This document shows, piece by piece, positions 28,401-35,607 of a stretch of 64,000 nucleotides of DNA. Source of the DNA: Candidatus Termititenax sp. GTDB lineage: Bacteria > Margulisbacteria > Riflemargulisbacteria > GWF2-35-9 > DYQY01. The DNA lies in NCBI GenBank assembly GCA_020719045.1, contig DYQY01000004.1, positions 88,447 to 152,446 on the forward strand, read 5' to 3'. The translations under genes and the position numbers were made by a program. How positions within the stretch are numbered: the stretch's first letter is position 1; the number at the start of each line of letters is the position of its first letter. Below the pieces are notes generated by a model that did not search any database, had not been told where the DNA came from, and saw nothing but the letters and a program-made list of their open reading frames with translations.

Positions 28401-28550
28401 TTGATAATCAGAAATCTTACCACTTACATTTTTATTTCCAGCGCATCCTCGTAATAACAAAATAATTATAATTACTACTGCGACAAAACCTAAAAAATAA
28501 AATAAATTTCTTCTTAATTTTGATTGATTGTTATATTGTTTTTTCAGCAT
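22488..28550 (-). CDS. Giant membrane-tethered GH8-type glycosidase with repeated beta-sandwich modules
   Basis: The 2020-residue protein has an N-terminal hydrophobic anchor (residues 15-34; followed by LLRGCAG, a poor lipobox) and a C-terminal membrane helix (1991-2008) with a Lys/Arg-rich tail. Residues about 45-620 match glycoside hydrolase family 8: probable general acid Glu124 in VVSESSSYAL and the Asp-rich block YDAASDADEDIALSL (231-245). EF-hand-like DRDG loops sit in this domain. Four copies of one beta module (about 625, 1075, 1533 and 1856), three jelly-roll-like modules with YPYxG (about 885, 1340, 1655) and two DGIDFTxDG modules follow. GH8 enzymes cut beta-1,4 glycans such as cellulose, xylan or chitosan; the substrate here is unknown. 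Its own promoter seems leaderless. Confidence 0.75.
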   Translation of the reverse strand: MLKKQYNNQSKLRRNLFYFLGFVAVVIIIILLLRGCAGNKNVSGKISDYQKASKGILESVWNHYITHENFDADWWSGKFTHPKMIGDDGAPYAFMDSGDVDRDGIADINWSDPKKPFELLVVSESSSYALLRAIWMKDKKTFDKVWAWTKKNLQHSQLEYVYFWKDINHPDNGWKSMSQLGLDKDNLFAWRWAPTIADRDGDGVKEDGIIYYRWQPPSKENNPNEPWRDGYDAASDADEDIALSLIFAHKLWGSKKGDRFLDYEQNARDIIKDIWKKETFINNGERYFAGGDNIKDIEPGYLSPFTYRIFDDFDPEHNWQDVVDSTYRVFHESSVMPLKDWVDKKGENHNQNTKKRQRWAKANLLPDWVNVDKDGKLRDGQSRREPEFGTDAFRGLWRIAVDYDWYSDDRARDYLRKNSNLGPYNFLTYRMNDGRGNWDKTTNYDEAKKIASVFWHDGSYALYESNYEPKPNDSYVQNSFSSRANCAQYGVYLSYFWSSYLSDPNPKTFKIVEKLLTPLITPEADGFSKRQYVIPDDQLAKETPANLAKHVPAEKVDSRVEIGTPYKDGDGWYSKSKEGGYWTVFDHSEWNAQMDYFSSTWAWFGLAHFAGMIKNFYTHDNTKPNIIDFDLYLDSAFNYKVKDEPIMVDTVYVKAVGKDKNPKRRDFFYVRVESNQKGADPIIVKVAETGNKTGVYTGSFSIGLDGSKAGKVIAASVGKEIKVIIDHQPKINKTYMIGKLVIPMIVEDFENGAYDDANPMAWWTDSIFPSSGKPAFNVGKDAGIYIWKDTKWHIRFLAGDNGEIYHGMILTDGKVTYAGNSDTENTDQFKKLERSVDFSFQERNGQDGIDFTVDGEYVIFDIKRNGVYDLEAFKIGVDALSSFGAPLVLRNIGETGTYKYQMSSSIAYNSNYALKINKNYIGKGYPYAGAVVFNEEHKDWTQFDEFEFDVYLKNDIGTIRVDIQDEDGTVVILNGYNPWSREKGAGWYKWKSNNLLGVDVNANLLQPFSIRYRNWWKGWSFDKGRNVERTKEINLANIKNIMFCINGGNKDNSELIIDNLTLKKDNYYYAFNKPKSIADIAFYNDKEFTKVIADKSLLNKDNVYIQVTGKDASKETIDRFKIRIETSDKHPGCEDMDLELIETDINSGIYRGHLKIGVYSDFAHRIIGASAGSTIKVFSDVRKGFVKQLKIGEFDLKILLDNFDDIAAGINPDSWWVDNIDPTDGRPIYPAGKKLGYFLWKDNNTWYLRWSSDQTTHKFTGSLKSDGNINIINRYNIEQGDSVAQSTPKSVEFSAFEKYAEDGIDFTLDGTFVQIENYIDGKKYPQLTSVGPNDWNKAYTIPFIVKEYGRTKSYELMISNKRSVSGPNSLQIRKTYFSKDYPYLGKWGLSGDLKKWNDKTEFVFWIYLPGNIGDIQVDIEDSNRQTAVLNSYNPYNYNKGPGWYRWSSNYQSGRAVSDRAIDTRPIKDRRFWKSYDTTVENYVDVTSKFKLGDILNVELSIGGGEKADSVVEIDDMYLIRGNKHIGRTNPKNIEYVKLFRDQLYKYELKNLITTQKVYLEVKGRDGDKNSRDKINVELYSNDAVVNDKSIIVVLEETGANTGIYRGAFSTDLNTYKDEDILGAAWGSKVKIVPPVEKAKAAQFEVGLFDLIHIIDDFADGSIDDKYPVIWWIAGSEAADKSYMLKVAGKGKKHLDVYKRYRGDDYPYFGAWGLNGRYADWSDKEDLIVEMQLDNNPGELRVDIEDESGNKAVLNGYAAWNSEKGAGVYEWSAAEGLGSDVEMKLVQKDKIRDRSWWKGWSADQQQYVDVTDDFDFNKVRNIQFLIDSAGKLDKTCKINKVYLKNKNYRVGKKRPTLVQTVKLFHDPGYVAEIGKDDNIQFKKVYVEVLGKDADPTKLDIFDSKVLVYPLGDNYYPVKVRLTETTNHSGRYRGMVDLGTVYSPMTLAPVKVKDSVVVEYDEKNKTRKFLIVSLLDFDPKMYSSLQKGFGIPWKWIVLLIILTAVVFYLYKRRKDKKNRKYK
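22641..26678 (-). repeat. Internal module repeats of the GH8 protein
   Basis: Within the coding region four diverged modules share the pattern VYVxVxGKD...VELxETGxNTGIYRGxF...GAAxGSxVKV. Three share YPYxGxxGL...IGxIxVDIEDExG..VLNGYNPWxxEKGAGWYxW. Protein-level identity is clear and nucleotide identity is low, implying old duplications. Confidence 0.7.
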
Positions 28551-28558
28551 ATCTCTAT

Positions 28559-28587
28559 ATTATGCACATCAACAGAAATATAGTCAA
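28559..28587 (-). promoter_or_regulatory. Promoter of the GH8 gene, near-leaderless
   Basis: On the minus strand TTGACT (28582-28587), a 17-bp spacer and CATAAT (28559-28564) end 8 nt before ATG 28550. No Shine-Dalgarno is present. This gives the glycosidase its own transcript inside the transport cluster. Confidence 0.6.
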
Positions 28588-28600
28588 TTTGGTCTTTTGA

Positions 28601-30409
28601 CTAGCCTTTTACGGCGCCAGCAGTAAGACCTTTTACGATATGTTTCTGTAGCAAGAAAAACAACACTAAAACTGGAAGGGTTGCTATAGTAGCAGCAGCC
28701 ATCATTAGGTCGTATCTGTTTTGATAATTTCCAACAAACAGTCTAATTCCTATTGGAATAGTTAGAGTGTCTGAATCGGTTAAAATCCATGCAAACATTA
28801 GCTCATCCCATGCTTGAAGGAAAATATAAATACCAGTAGCAACAATACCAGGCACCGCTAATGGCAAGGTAATTTTATAGAAAACCTGAAAAGCATTACA
28901 TCCATCTACTCTAGCTGACTCTTCTAGTTCAACAGGAATAGAAGCAAAAAAACTTCTTAATATCCAAATAGAAAAAGGAACAAAAAAAGCAGTATAGATA
29001 AACGTTAAACCACCATGTGTGCCTTGAACCGAAACACCAGTAACATCACTAACCCATTTGAACATAATGAATATTGGGATTAAATACATTATCTGAGGAA
29101 TCATTTGTGTAGCTAATATCGATACACCAAAAGCCTTATTTCCAGGGAAATTAAATCTAACTAAAGCATAAGATGCTAAAGTAGCTAAAATCATAGCAAA
29201 AAGCATTGTAAAGCCTGAAATAATAATACTATTCTTTAAATATAGTCCAAAATCTATATTCTTCCAAAGGTCAGCATAATTCTCTACCATTACTAGTCTA
29301 TGACCAAGTGGAAGCTGGAAAGAATCATATGGCTTTCCTTTTAAGTCTTTTATAAAAGATACTCTACCATAAGATGACCCTAGTATAACCTCATCACCAT
29401 TTGCAATAATTCTAGTTACCTCACTACTAGAATAGTCAGATTTAGGATCTACAACAACCCCATCCTTTAATTCTCTAACTAAATGATAAGCCTCAATATC
29501 AACTTTACCTGTATTCAAATTAGCTACTTTTAATCCTGTTGGACTAACAATGTATACGGTTTCACCTTTAATGATAATATCTTCAAATAAACTAACACCA
29601 AAATCCTTTACATCAAGAACGGCTTGCTTATCAGTATCTATAAAATATATCCCATTCTGAACTAATAGTAATAGATTATTACCCTTAACCTGCTTAACCT
29701 CTTGAACACCTGCTGGTAGATAATTATCACCTAAATCTATCCTTTTCTCCTCAACAAATGTTTGCTTATTTAGAACTAACAAGTACCTGTTTGTATTAAC
29801 ATATAACTTATCACCTATTATTTGAATATTGCGAATAAAACTATCACTATTAGTTTCTAGCTTAACTTTTCTTGCTAAGGATAAATCATTTTTATTATAA
29901 ACATATATTCTATTCATACCTTTAAGTTCTATTGAGTAAACGACAACATCATCGTAGGCAACTATAGATGTTTTACCTAAACGATTAGTGTCTACTCCTG
30001 TAACTGGACTAGATGCTTCTTTTTTAATCTCTAATGTTCTTCTGTCTATTTTATATAGACCCTTAGTCGAATTTGCAAAATAGATAAAATCGCTATCTAA
30101 AAAATAACTTACGTCTCTTCCATTAACCTTTAACTTATTTAGCGATTTCTTTGTATCAGCATCATAGACAGCAATCCCACCATCTTGAGAAAAAACATAG
30201 AAATCCTTTCCAGCAAGCTCCATGCCAATAACATCGTTTTTTGCTCTACTGAATCCAACTTTTCCACTTAAAATATCATTATTATTTTTAAAAGAAGAAA
30301 ACATCATCCAAAATATCGGAAATGAATTTATAATCAAAAAAGCAAACATTATTACAAGAAAAACGTTTCTTAAGATTCTCTCTTTTTGATAATAATTAAC
30401 AAAAGCCAT
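28601..30409 (-). CDS. MalG-like sugar ABC permease with a predicted seven-bladed propeller insertion
   Basis: TM1 (residues 14-36, ending PIFWMMFSSFKNN) and the core from residue 374 on (ENYADLW, LYLKNSIIISGF, EAA loop ELEESARVDGCNAFQVFYKITLP) are a standard CUT1 MalG-type permease. Between them, at residues about 48-370, lie seven repeats of the type GGIAVYDADTKKSLNKL, GLYKIDRRTLEIKK, YVYNKNDLSLARKV and so on. This reads as a seven-bladed PQQ/YVTN-like propeller placed in the first extracytoplasmic loop. Ordinary family members are about 280 residues. The ATG overlaps the MalF-like stop by one base. No ATPase gene is nearby, so a shared MsmK/MalK-type ATPase is presumed. Confidence 0.88.
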   Translation of the reverse strand: MAFVNYYQKERILRNVFLVIMFAFLIINSFPIFWMMFSSFKNNNDILSGKVGFSRAKNDVIGMELAGKDFYVFSQDGGIAVYDADTKKSLNKLKVNGRDVSYFLDSDFIYFANSTKGLYKIDRRTLEIKKEASSPVTGVDTNRLGKTSIVAYDDVVVYSIELKGMNRIYVYNKNDLSLARKVKLETNSDSFIRNIQIIGDKLYVNTNRYLLVLNKQTFVEEKRIDLGDNYLPAGVQEVKQVKGNNLLLLVQNGIYFIDTDKQAVLDVKDFGVSLFEDIIIKGETVYIVSPTGLKVANLNTGKVDIEAYHLVRELKDGVVVDPKSDYSSSEVTRIIANGDEVILGSSYGRVSFIKDLKGKPYDSFQLPLGHRLVMVENYADLWKNIDFGLYLKNSIIISGFTMLFAMILATLASYALVRFNFPGNKAFGVSILATQMIPQIMYLIPIFIMFKWVSDVTGVSVQGTHGGLTFIYTAFFVPFSIWILRSFFASIPVELEESARVDGCNAFQVFYKITLPLAVPGIVATGIYIFLQAWDELMFAWILTDSDTLTIPIGIRLFVGNYQNRYDLMMAAATIATLPVLVLFFLLQKHIVKGLTAGAVKG

Positions 30410-31368
30410 TAAAAAATCTCCTCTGTCTTTTTATAGTGTTTGTACCAAAAATTAACAACTATAATCATCACCAATAGTAATAATACTGACGTCGCTGCAC
30501 CAGCTCCAAAATCCCATCTCATAAACGAGTTACGGAAAATATTTGTCATCATTAAATCGCCCCACTTACCAGGGAATCCAGCACCATTACCAAACATCAT
30601 AATTACAATATTAAAAGAATATGTATTATAAATCATTCCAAATAACACTAAAATCATCCATACTGGACTAAGCATTGGCCATGTTATCTTCCAGAAAGTT
30701 TTCCACTTACCAGCACCATCAATCTTGGCTGCATCATATAAAGACTGAGGAACATTTTGTATGCCTGCAAGTAACATCAACATTGAAAATGGCCAAAATC
30801 TCCATATAGTAGGAATAATAATTGCCCATATTGAGTTAACTCCTACCAACCAAAATGGCTTTTCAGCAAGAAGATGCAACCAGTCAACAAGAATAATATT
30901 GATAATACCTATCGTCTGTTGGAACATAAATCCCCACAAAATACCTGTAACATAAGTTGGAACTATCCAAGAAAACATAAACAAGGTTCTTACAAGTCCT
31001 CTACCTTTAAATTCAATACTAAGCATCAAAGCTACAACCATACCAACTGCTGTTTGCCCAATTGTAACTAAGAAGGAATAAATGATTGTATTTCTTACTG
31101 CATCATAGATACCAATTCTCATTGGACTTGATGGGTTAAACATAACGTCATAAAAATTACCAAAACCAATAAAAGGAGCACCCAAATATTGATTAAGAGT
31201 AAAATTATTTAATCTTAAAAAAGACATATACAATCCCTGAACGATTGGGAAGAAATGCATTAGAACCATAGCTATAGCTGTTGGCAATACAAAGTAATAT
31301 GCTATTTTATACTTATGATAGTAATACTTTGTTTTTTCTAAAAAAGTCATTTCACTTATATTAACCAT
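30409..31368 (-). CDS. MalF-like sugar ABC transporter permease
   Basis: This is a CUT1-type membrane subunit with six predicted helices and the EAA loop LYDAAKIDGAGKWKTFWKITWP, which contacts the ATPase. At 319 residues it is the short form without the large E. coli MalF loop; its partner carries the large insertion instead. It follows the binding-protein gene by a few bases and overlaps the next permease by one base (TAATG). ATG 31368 has no strong ribosome site; Met7 is an alternative start. Confidence 0.92.
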   Translation of the reverse strand: MVNISEMTFLEKTKYYYHKYKIAYYFVLPTAIAMVLMHFFPIVQGLYMSFLRLNNFTLNQYLGAPFIGFGNFYDVMFNPSSPMRIGIYDAVRNTIIYSFLVTIGQTAVGMVVALMLSIEFKGRGLVRTLFMFSWIVPTYVTGILWGFMFQQTIGIINIILVDWLHLLAEKPFWLVGVNSIWAIIIPTIWRFWPFSMLMLLAGIQNVPQSLYDAAKIDGAGKWKTFWKITWPMLSPVWMILVLFGMIYNTYSFNIVIMMFGNGAGFPGKWGDLMMTNIFRNSFMRWDFGAGAATSVLLLLVMIIVVNFWYKHYKKTEEIF

Positions 31369-31375
31369 TATCTAG

Positions 31376-32728
31376 CTATCTATTCATAAGCAATACTTTA
31401 TCAACTTCGATTGCTGCTTTCTTTAATACATCATCATAAATAACATCTGTAGTAAATTTATCTTTGTTATTTAATACATATTCCCACATAATACCAAACC
31501 TTCTGTTAAGTGGTTGCTCAATTTGTGCCCACTCTGGGATACAAGGATATGCACGACCATACTTAACTGCTTCTCTATAAACTGATCTTCTTACATCTTG
31601 AGTAAAATATGGATCATCAAAAGCCTCCATTGCTGATGGCAAGAATCCACTTCTCTTTGAGTATTCAACTTGAGCTTTTTTACCAACTAAATACTTGATT
31701 ACTTCCCATGCTTCATCCTTATTCTTGGAGTTCTTAAACACTGAAAGGTTGCTACCACCTACGAAAGTGACCTTTCCTTTTGGACCTTCTGGATAAGGAA
31801 CAATATCAAATCTTTTTGCAACATATGTATTTGCAGCTCCACCTTGCTCTTCTGGAGTTGTTAGAGCTCTTAACTCATTTGAACCAGTAAATATAATTGC
31901 ATATTCACCATTGTTAAAAGCATTTTCTACTTGAGAAGTATTTTGCTCTAAACAAGATGCTGGGACATAACCTTTGATTACTAAATTAACTAAATATGAT
32001 AACCCGCTTGCTGCTTCATTTGAATAAAGAGCACATTCTTTATTGCCTTCCTTTAAGAAGTCTCCACCAGCCATCCAAATCCATGGCGCTAAGTTATGAA
32101 CAACATTCCAGTCGTTCTTACCAGTAATACCAAGTGGGTATACTTTCTTTCCATCAATTGTTAAATTTGCTTTGTTAATCTTATCTAATGTGTTTTGGAA
32201 TGATTCCCAAGTAGCTAAATCATTTTTCGTTAAACCTAATCTATTAAAAACGTCTGTTCTATAGTACATAGCTCTTGCATCTACAAACCATGGAATAGAA
32301 GTTACTGCATTTGAACCATCTATGCCAGAATACTTCCAAGAAGATGGTAGAAAATATGAAGAACCACCAAGCTCAGATACTTTACTTGTTAAATCAGCTA
32401 AAGCGCCCATGCCAGTAACTGCTCCAACCCATGTCGTACCAAGCTGTAATATGTCTGGACCTTCGCCTGACATTGTAGCGATTGTAATTCTTTGCCACGC
32501 TGAACCCCAATCTAAAGAGGTAATTTGAACTTTAATATCAGGATTTTCTTTATGGAAGTCTTCTAAAACATCAGATAAGTCATTAATTGGCTCAAGCGAG
32601 TTAGGCATTACCCACATAGTAACAACTGTTTGACCACTTTTTTGTTCTTTAGCTCCGCAACCTGAAATTAATATTGAAAACGAAACGAGAATTACTGAAA
32701 TTAATATGGACGAAAAAATTTTATTCAT
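31376..32728 (-). CDS. Sugar-binding lipoprotein of ABC transporter (family 1)
   Basis: A lipoprotein signal (MNKIFSSILISVILVSFS) ends in the lipobox ISGC, after which the mature protein is membrane-tethered. The fold signature of MalE-type binding proteins is seen (VTMWVMPNSLEP, FHKENPDIKVQITSLDWG, GEGPDILQLGTTWV, NNGEYAIIFTGSNEL, FVGGSNLSVFKNSKNKDEAW). The ORF track uses GTG 32740, but ATG 32728 with AAGAGGTGG 8 nt upstream is the better start. It heads the transporter operon behind a near-consensus promoter. The GH8 neighbour suggests uptake of oligosaccharides released from a beta-glycan. Confidence 0.92.
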   Translation of the reverse strand: MNKIFSSILISVILVSFSILISGCGAKEQKSGQTVVTMWVMPNSLEPINDLSDVLEDFHKENPDIKVQITSLDWGSAWQRITIATMSGEGPDILQLGTTWVGAVTGMGALADLTSKVSELGGSSYFLPSSWKYSGIDGSNAVTSIPWFVDARAMYYRTDVFNRLGLTKNDLATWESFQNTLDKINKANLTIDGKKVYPLGITGKNDWNVVHNLAPWIWMAGGDFLKEGNKECALYSNEAASGLSYLVNLVIKGYVPASCLEQNTSQVENAFNNGEYAIIFTGSNELRALTTPEEQGGAANTYVAKRFDIVPYPEGPKGKVTFVGGSNLSVFKNSKNKDEAWEVIKYLVGKKAQVEYSKRSGFLPSAMEAFDDPYFTQDVRRSVYREAVKYGRAYPCIPEWAQIEQPLNRRFGIMWEYVLNNKDKFTTDVIYDDVLKKAAIEVDKVLLMNR

Positions 32729-32762
32729 AATTGGTACCACCTCTTAGTTTTTTTCAGGCGTC

Positions 32763-32791
32763 ATCATAGCATTGGGCTTGGTCCCTGTCAA
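32763..32791 (-). promoter_or_regulatory. Near-consensus promoter of the sugar transport operon
   Basis: On the minus strand TTGACA (32786-32791), a 17-bp spacer and TATGAT (32763-32768) leave a leader of about 28 nt before the binding-protein ATG. No operator palindrome was recognised in the spacer. Confidence 0.75.
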
Positions 32792-32815
32792 TTTAATGAT
32801 TACGTTTTAATGAAA

Positions 32816-32846
32816 GAAAAATGACGTCAATATGACGCCATTTTTC
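32816..32846 (-). terminator. Terminator upstream of the sugar operon
   Basis: GAAAAATGACGTCA and TGACGCCATTTTTC form a 14-bp stem with one mismatch and a 3-nt loop, with U-rich flanks in either direction. It lies after the pyrophosphorylase-like gene and before the sugar-operon promoter, so it isolates the two units. Confidence 0.7.
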
Positions 32847-32880
32847 TAATATTTTATTGAATACAAAAAAACAAAAATAA

Positions 32881-34521
32881 CTAATCTTCTGGCAATAAGT
32901 TTTCAATAGAAAGTGGTTGCCACTTGCCATCCTTTAACATCATTCCATAATCCTTAACTAAAACACTATGCAACCCTTGATTTAATTGAGTTGCCAACTC
33001 TCTATACTCTTCAGGATAATTTGCATTATCTAACCCTATTCCACTGGTCATTAATAACTCGGTGTACATTTTTGCAGCTAAAAATCTTGCATCTTTATTA
33101 ACCGCAATGAACATAGGGTTAGCCATCATACCAATAACTTCCCAAGTAACTTGTTCAGCTTGAACGTACGTCCCTGCATCTTTTTTCTGCACACTAACTC
33201 TCATTGGAAGATTATCTGCAATGTTATCTATATTCGTTATAATCCACTCCAAATCAAACACACCAGTTGCACAATTAAAAAGTATTGGATGACCTTTTTC
33301 ATCTAGTTCCTTAATTTTTTCTTCTTTGACAGCAACACCAATGTCACCACAATTATATTTACCAAACTGATCTTTAATTAAAACGCCACCCTTAACATCC
33401 GCTTTAGTCTTAAAAGAAAAATCAAAAGCACCATTTTTACCAGTAATTGCAAGAGCTGCAACAGAAGCTGGATCATACATATTTGCCATATTATCGATAT
33501 TTCCTAAATAATAATAACGGACTCCTGACTTATATAAAGAAGTAAATACATCTTTTAAAACCTCAAAATTATGACCATGTCCTCTTGGCATTGGAATAAG
33601 GCCATGTTTTTTACCAGTAGCAGTAGTAAACACATCTGCTGGCCTACCTCCTGCAGTAATTGCAGCTAATAATGGCTGAGAACCAGTAAGAAAAATATCT
33701 TTTAAACTTACATCACCTAATGCTTCTAACAAGTCTTTCAATAAAGGACTATTTTGATATTCCTCTAATTTGCTTTGAATAATCTCATGATTTAAAACAC
33801 TATCCATTTGAAACATTTTAACAACATCCTGCGATGTAGTACCTTCATGAGTTCTCATATACTGAAGGGCTCTAATTAATAAAGCTCTTATTTTAATCTC
33901 CATAATATCAAAACCTTTAGAACCATCAGGATTAATATAAGCTTCAGTTAATCCTTTTGGAATTTCATTATAGGTTGAAGCGCTCTCTATTTGATTACGA
34001 TATAACTCATATAAAGCAGGATATCCACCACTATTCTTTTTCTTATCAACGTAGCTACTTGCTGAACCACCATTCAACATCCCATAGCCAACATATGGAA
34101 ATAGTTCATTACCAATCTTTGTAAGTGCATCAAAACTAAAAATAGCGTTTCCAGCTTCATCGATCTCAGCAAAATCTCTAAGCTCAATATTAATACCCTT
34201 AGAATCAAATAACGCTTGAGCCGTTGCTAAGCCAACAATAATATTAGAACCTTCTTTAATCTCAATTACAGACTCTCCATCAATACCTGGAATTTCTTTA
34301 GCCTCTATTGGCTCATATCCATCATACTTCCCTGCATTAAATGCATCTATTGTTCTTTTTGTTAAGCTTGGATCTATATTTACAGACTTCATCTTCGCAT
34401 CTAATTCTGGTGAAAAAACGAAACCACTATCTGCTACCACTTTATTCCTCATATTCTCTATACTCCCTTCAGGTTTATGTTTTAGTATAGAATTATCGTA
34501 ACTTAATTGTACTTTTCCCAA
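32881..34521 (-). CDS. UDP-sugar pyrophosphorylase-like protein (UDPGP family)
   Basis: The 546-residue protein resembles eukaryote-type UTP--hexose-1-phosphate uridylyltransferases. LNGGSASSYV corresponds to the glycine-rich nucleotide loop, MPRGHGHNFEVL to the PPGHGD block and YYLGNIDNMA to NVDNLxA. The canonical LNGGLGT is altered to LNGGSAS, so activity or specificity may differ. The ORF track starts at TTG 34521, which lacks a good ribosome site; ATG at residue 24 (MRNKVVADS), with GGGAG about 10 nt upstream, is plausible. It follows rpoD by about 50 bp and ends at a terminator. Confidence 0.7.
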   Translation of the reverse strand: MGKVQLSYDNSILKHKPEGSIENMRNKVVADSGFVFSPELDAKMKSVNIDPSLTKRTIDAFNAGKYDGYEPIEAKEIPGIDGESVIEIKEGSNIIVGLATAQALFDSKGINIELRDFAEIDEAGNAIFSFDALTKIGNELFPYVGYGMLNGGSASSYVDKKKNSGGYPALYELYRNQIESASTYNEIPKGLTEAYINPDGSKGFDIMEIKIRALLIRALQYMRTHEGTTSQDVVKMFQMDSVLNHEIIQSKLEEYQNSPLLKDLLEALGDVSLKDIFLTGSQPLLAAITAGGRPADVFTTATGKKHGLIPMPRGHGHNFEVLKDVFTSLYKSGVRYYYLGNIDNMANMYDPASVAALAITGKNGAFDFSFKTKADVKGGVLIKDQFGKYNCGDIGVAVKEEKIKELDEKGHPILFNCATGVFDLEWIITNIDNIADNLPMRVSVQKKDAGTYVQAEQVTWEVIGMMANPMFIAVNKDARFLAAKMYTELLMTSGIGLDNANYPEEYRELATQLNQGLHSVLVKDYGMMLKDGKWQPLSIENLLPED

Positions 34522-34572
34522 TAATATTAAATTGAAATAATCTGTTGCTTTAAGAATAACAGGAAAATTTTA

Positions 34573-35607
34573 CTATCTCAAGTAAGACATCATATGGCCA
34601 TCGCGAGTCTGTTGTCTTAGCTTCTCTAAAGCTTTAGCTTCTATTTGTCTAATACGCTCTCTAGTTACATTATATACTTGCCCTACTTCTTCGAGCGTTC
34701 TTGGCATCCCATCATGTAATCCAAACCTTAGTCTAAGAACCATCTGCTCTCTTTCAGTTAGAAATGTCTGAAGAACGGTTTCTAAATCTTCCCTTAAAAG
34801 GTCAGATAATACTCGTTCCTCTGGGTTCTTTTCAACTTCACTCTCTACAATATCAGACAGACTATTACTATCATCATCACCAATTGGAGTCTCAAGTGAT
34901 ATTGGCAACTGAGCTATTTTAGCTAATTCTTGTACCTTAGTTAAAGATAACTCGCTAAACTCTGCAAGTTCTTCGTCAGTTGGTTTCCGTTTATGCTCTT
35001 GCATAAACATTTTAGATATCTTTTTCAATTTATTTAGAGTTTCAACAACATGAACAGGAAGTCTAATTGATCTAGACTGGTCAGCTATTGCTCTTGTGAT
35101 TGCTTGCCTAATCCACCAGGTAGCATAAGTTGAAAACTTATAACCTTTTGTATAGTCATACTTATCAACTGCCTTCATAAGACCAATATTGCCTTCTTGA
35201 ATAAGGTCTAAAAATGATAAGCCTCTACCATTGTATCTTTTAGCGATACTAACAACTAAACGCAAATTAGATCTTATCAGAATCTTCCTTGCTTCATCAT
35301 CATTGTTCTCCTGAATTCTTTGGGCAATATCAAACTCCTCGGCTGTGGTTAATAGTTTGATTCTTCCAATTTCCTTAAGGTACATCTTAATTGAGTCATA
35401 CTTTGTACCCTTATTACTATCTTCCTCAAGTACAATATTTTCCTCTATATCTACTTCTATCTCAACATCATCAAGCTCTTGAGGGTCTACATCATCAGTA
35501 GCCTCTGCATCATTGGTTATTTCAGCAAGATCAACATGAGTATCTTTTAATATTTCTAAAATATCATTTGGGGAATCAATTGATTCGAATAAAACTTCTG
35601 TATTCAT
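34573..35607 (-). CDS. rpoD: Primary RNA polymerase sigma factor RpoD/SigA
   Basis: The housekeeping sigma factor recognises -35/-10 promoters. Regions are in order: acidic N-terminus (1-65), region 1.2 ([16 protein letters not shown]), region 2 ([38 protein letters not shown]), region 3 and region 4 ([33 protein letters not shown]). At 344 residues it is a compact form with a short region 1.1. It overlaps the dnaG stop (ATGA), the classical dnaG-rpoD arrangement. Confidence 0.97.
   Translation of the reverse strand: MNTEVLFESIDSPNDILEILKDTHVDLAEITNDAEATDDVDPQELDDVEIEVDIEENIVLEEDSNKGTKYDSIKMYLKEIGRIKLLTTAEEFDIAQRIQENNDDEARKILIRSNLRLVVSIAKRYNGRGLSFLDLIQEGNIGLMKAVDKYDYTKGYKFSTYATWWIRQAITRAIADQSRSIRLPVHVVETLNKLKKISKMFMQEHKRKPTDEELAEFSELSLTKVQELAKIAQLPISLETPIGDDDSNSLSDIVESEVEKNPEERVLSDLLREDLETVLQTFLTEREQMVLRLRFGLHDGMPRTLEEVGQVYNVTRERIRQIEAKALEKLRQQTRDGHMMSYLR

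Noticed and set aside
22488-28550. Bacterial cellulose synthesis locus (GH8 as BcsZ)
   Set aside because: No BcsA, BcsB or other synthesis gene is nearby; the enzyme is far larger and sits with an uptake transporter.
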